A DNA stretch of 64,000 nt from Spongiactinospora sp. TRM90649 (GTDB taxonomy: Bacteria; Actinomycetota; Actinomycetes; Streptosporangiales; Streptosporangiaceae): contig NZ_JARLTC010000007.1 of assembly GCF_029382225.1 (NCBI RefSeq), positions 299,776 through 363,775 on the forward strand. The letters run 5' to 3'. The position numbers and the translations under genes were made by a program. A model generated the notes under the pieces. It did no database searches and was not told where the DNA came from. It saw only the letters and a list, made by a program, of their open reading frames with translations. Positions within the stretch are counted from its first letter, which is position 1. Each line of letters starts with the position of its first letter. Of this stretch, positions 63,507 through 64,000 are shown piece after piece.

Positions 63507-63827
63507 ATGTCCAGGATTGACGATCTGACCCGGGCCCTGCCCCGGCTGGTCACCGAATCGGCGCGCCGCACCCGGCTGGCCACCGCGACACGCGCCGACC
63601 TCCGCAAGGCCCTGATCGGGAGGCACATGCGCAGACTGGCCGATGCCGACCCGGAACTCGGCACGCACCTGACGCGCGCCGCCGACGCGCTGGCGCAGCG
63701 GAGCAGGGACGCCGAGGCATGGCAGAAAGGGCTCACGGCGGCGACGAATCGTTGGAAGGCGGCACTGACTGAGCTCTCCCAGGCTCATCACGCCCACCCT
63801 GCCCGTTCAACTGGCACGAGCAGATGA
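63507..63827 (+). CDS. Small helical protein, last gene of the injection-system operon
   Basis: This 106-residue protein is helical and rich in Ala, Arg and Leu (SRIDDLTRALPRLVTESARR; LRKALIGRHMRRLADADPEL; DAEAWQKGLTAATNRWKAAL). It starts after AAGGAGAG, 18 bp behind the beta-helix gene. No signal peptide or membrane segment. It could be a chaperone or a fibre-assembly protein. Not recognised as a family. Confidence 0.7.
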   Translation: MSRIDDLTRALPRLVTESARRTRLATATRADLRKALIGRHMRRLADADPELGTHLTRAADALAQRSRDAEAWQKGLTAATNRWKAALTELSQAHHAHPARSTGTSR

Positions 63828-63879
63828 CTCCGGCGGCCAAGCGGTGTTCATGCCCCTCGTTTGGCCTTTTCCAGGGGTG

Positions 63880-64000
63880 TTTGCGTCCGTTCAGCCAGGT
63901 GCCGATCGGTGTGCAGCGGATGACTAGTGCCGCGTCACCGAACCTTGCTAGGTCATTGATCGTTGGTGGGTGAGCACGCCAGCCTTGTCCCGGAGTAGTT
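63880..64000 (+). mobile_element. Possible insertion-sequence end with partial transposase start
   Basis: Base composition drops here. After CTAGTGCCGCGTCACC there is a GTG at 63970 that opens STPALSRSS and runs off the window. CTAG followed by TGCC-like ends and a short leader look like the left end of an IS4-type element. Only ten codons are visible, so the family is not secure. Confidence 0.25.

Noticed and set aside
41587..63827. Prophage interpretation of the tail-like genes
   Set aside because: No capsid, portal, terminase, integrase or lysis genes, while the AAA+ ATPase, DUF4255 and DUF4157 genes are injection-system hallmarks.

Overview
This is a GC-rich chromosomal segment from an actinomycete. 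The evidence is very high G+C with strong third-position bias, many GTG starts and ATGA/GTGA gene overlaps, IclR/TetR/NsrR-type regulators, and a contractile-injection locus of actinobacterial layout. A Streptosporangiales/Thermomonosporaceae-like genus such as Actinomadura is my inference from overall style, not a demonstrated identity. I see no rRNA, tRNA or CRISPR array.

Region 1 (1-20721) is an aromatic-catabolism island. A left minus-strand operon encodes a salicylate-hydroxylase-type flavoprotein and a branched-chain-amino-acid-type ABC importer with fused LivH-LivM permeases. A second minus-strand operon of eight genes encodes a phenol-type flavin monooxygenase, an amidohydrolase, an alpha/beta hydrolase, a ribose-type ABC importer, maleylacetate reductase and hydroxyquinol 1,2-dioxygenase. 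A CoA-transferase pair follows on the plus strand. Together they fit uptake of aromatic compounds, hydroxylation to hydroxyquinol, ring cleavage to maleylacetate, reduction to 3-oxoadipate and CoA activation. Three IclR-family regulators sit around these operons, one of them a tandem fusion of two complete IclR modules. A 17-bp TGTCCG-N5-CGGA operator-like element occurs at four sites, and a separate 20-bp palindrome lies in the CoA-transferase promoter.

Region 2 (20722-31000) holds a 27-codon gene ending in a Trp/Cys-rich tail, followed by a stem-loop and a TPR protein gene. Next comes a TetR-MMPL efflux operon behind a 35-bp palindrome. A four-gene operon follows, encoding a DUF4365 nuclease-like protein, two unfamiliar proteins and a 1036-residue double ATPase with a HerA-like C-terminal half; it resembles a defence or DNA-processing system.

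Region 3 (31001-41586) is mixed: chorismate mutase, a DUF4304-like protein, two phosphotriesterase-like proteins (one lacking most metal ligands), an HSL-type esterase, a carboxymuconolactone decarboxylase-like protein, a TIR membrane protein, a helical-repeat protein, and an nsrR-hmp nitric-oxide pair with a clear operator. It ends in debris of a broken XRE-type regulator and IS630/IS3 transposase fragments.

Region 4 (41587-63827) is one compact 19-gene plus-strand contractile injection system locus: sheath, tube, chaperone-like protein, cap, AAA+ ATPase, tube/LysM, hub, spike, PAAR, gp25, two baseplate-J proteins, a gpI-like protein and a beta-helix protein. A DUF4157 (HELAH) protein with a nuclease-like middle region lies inside the operon and is the best effector candidate. 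The right edge may carry the end of an insertion sequence.
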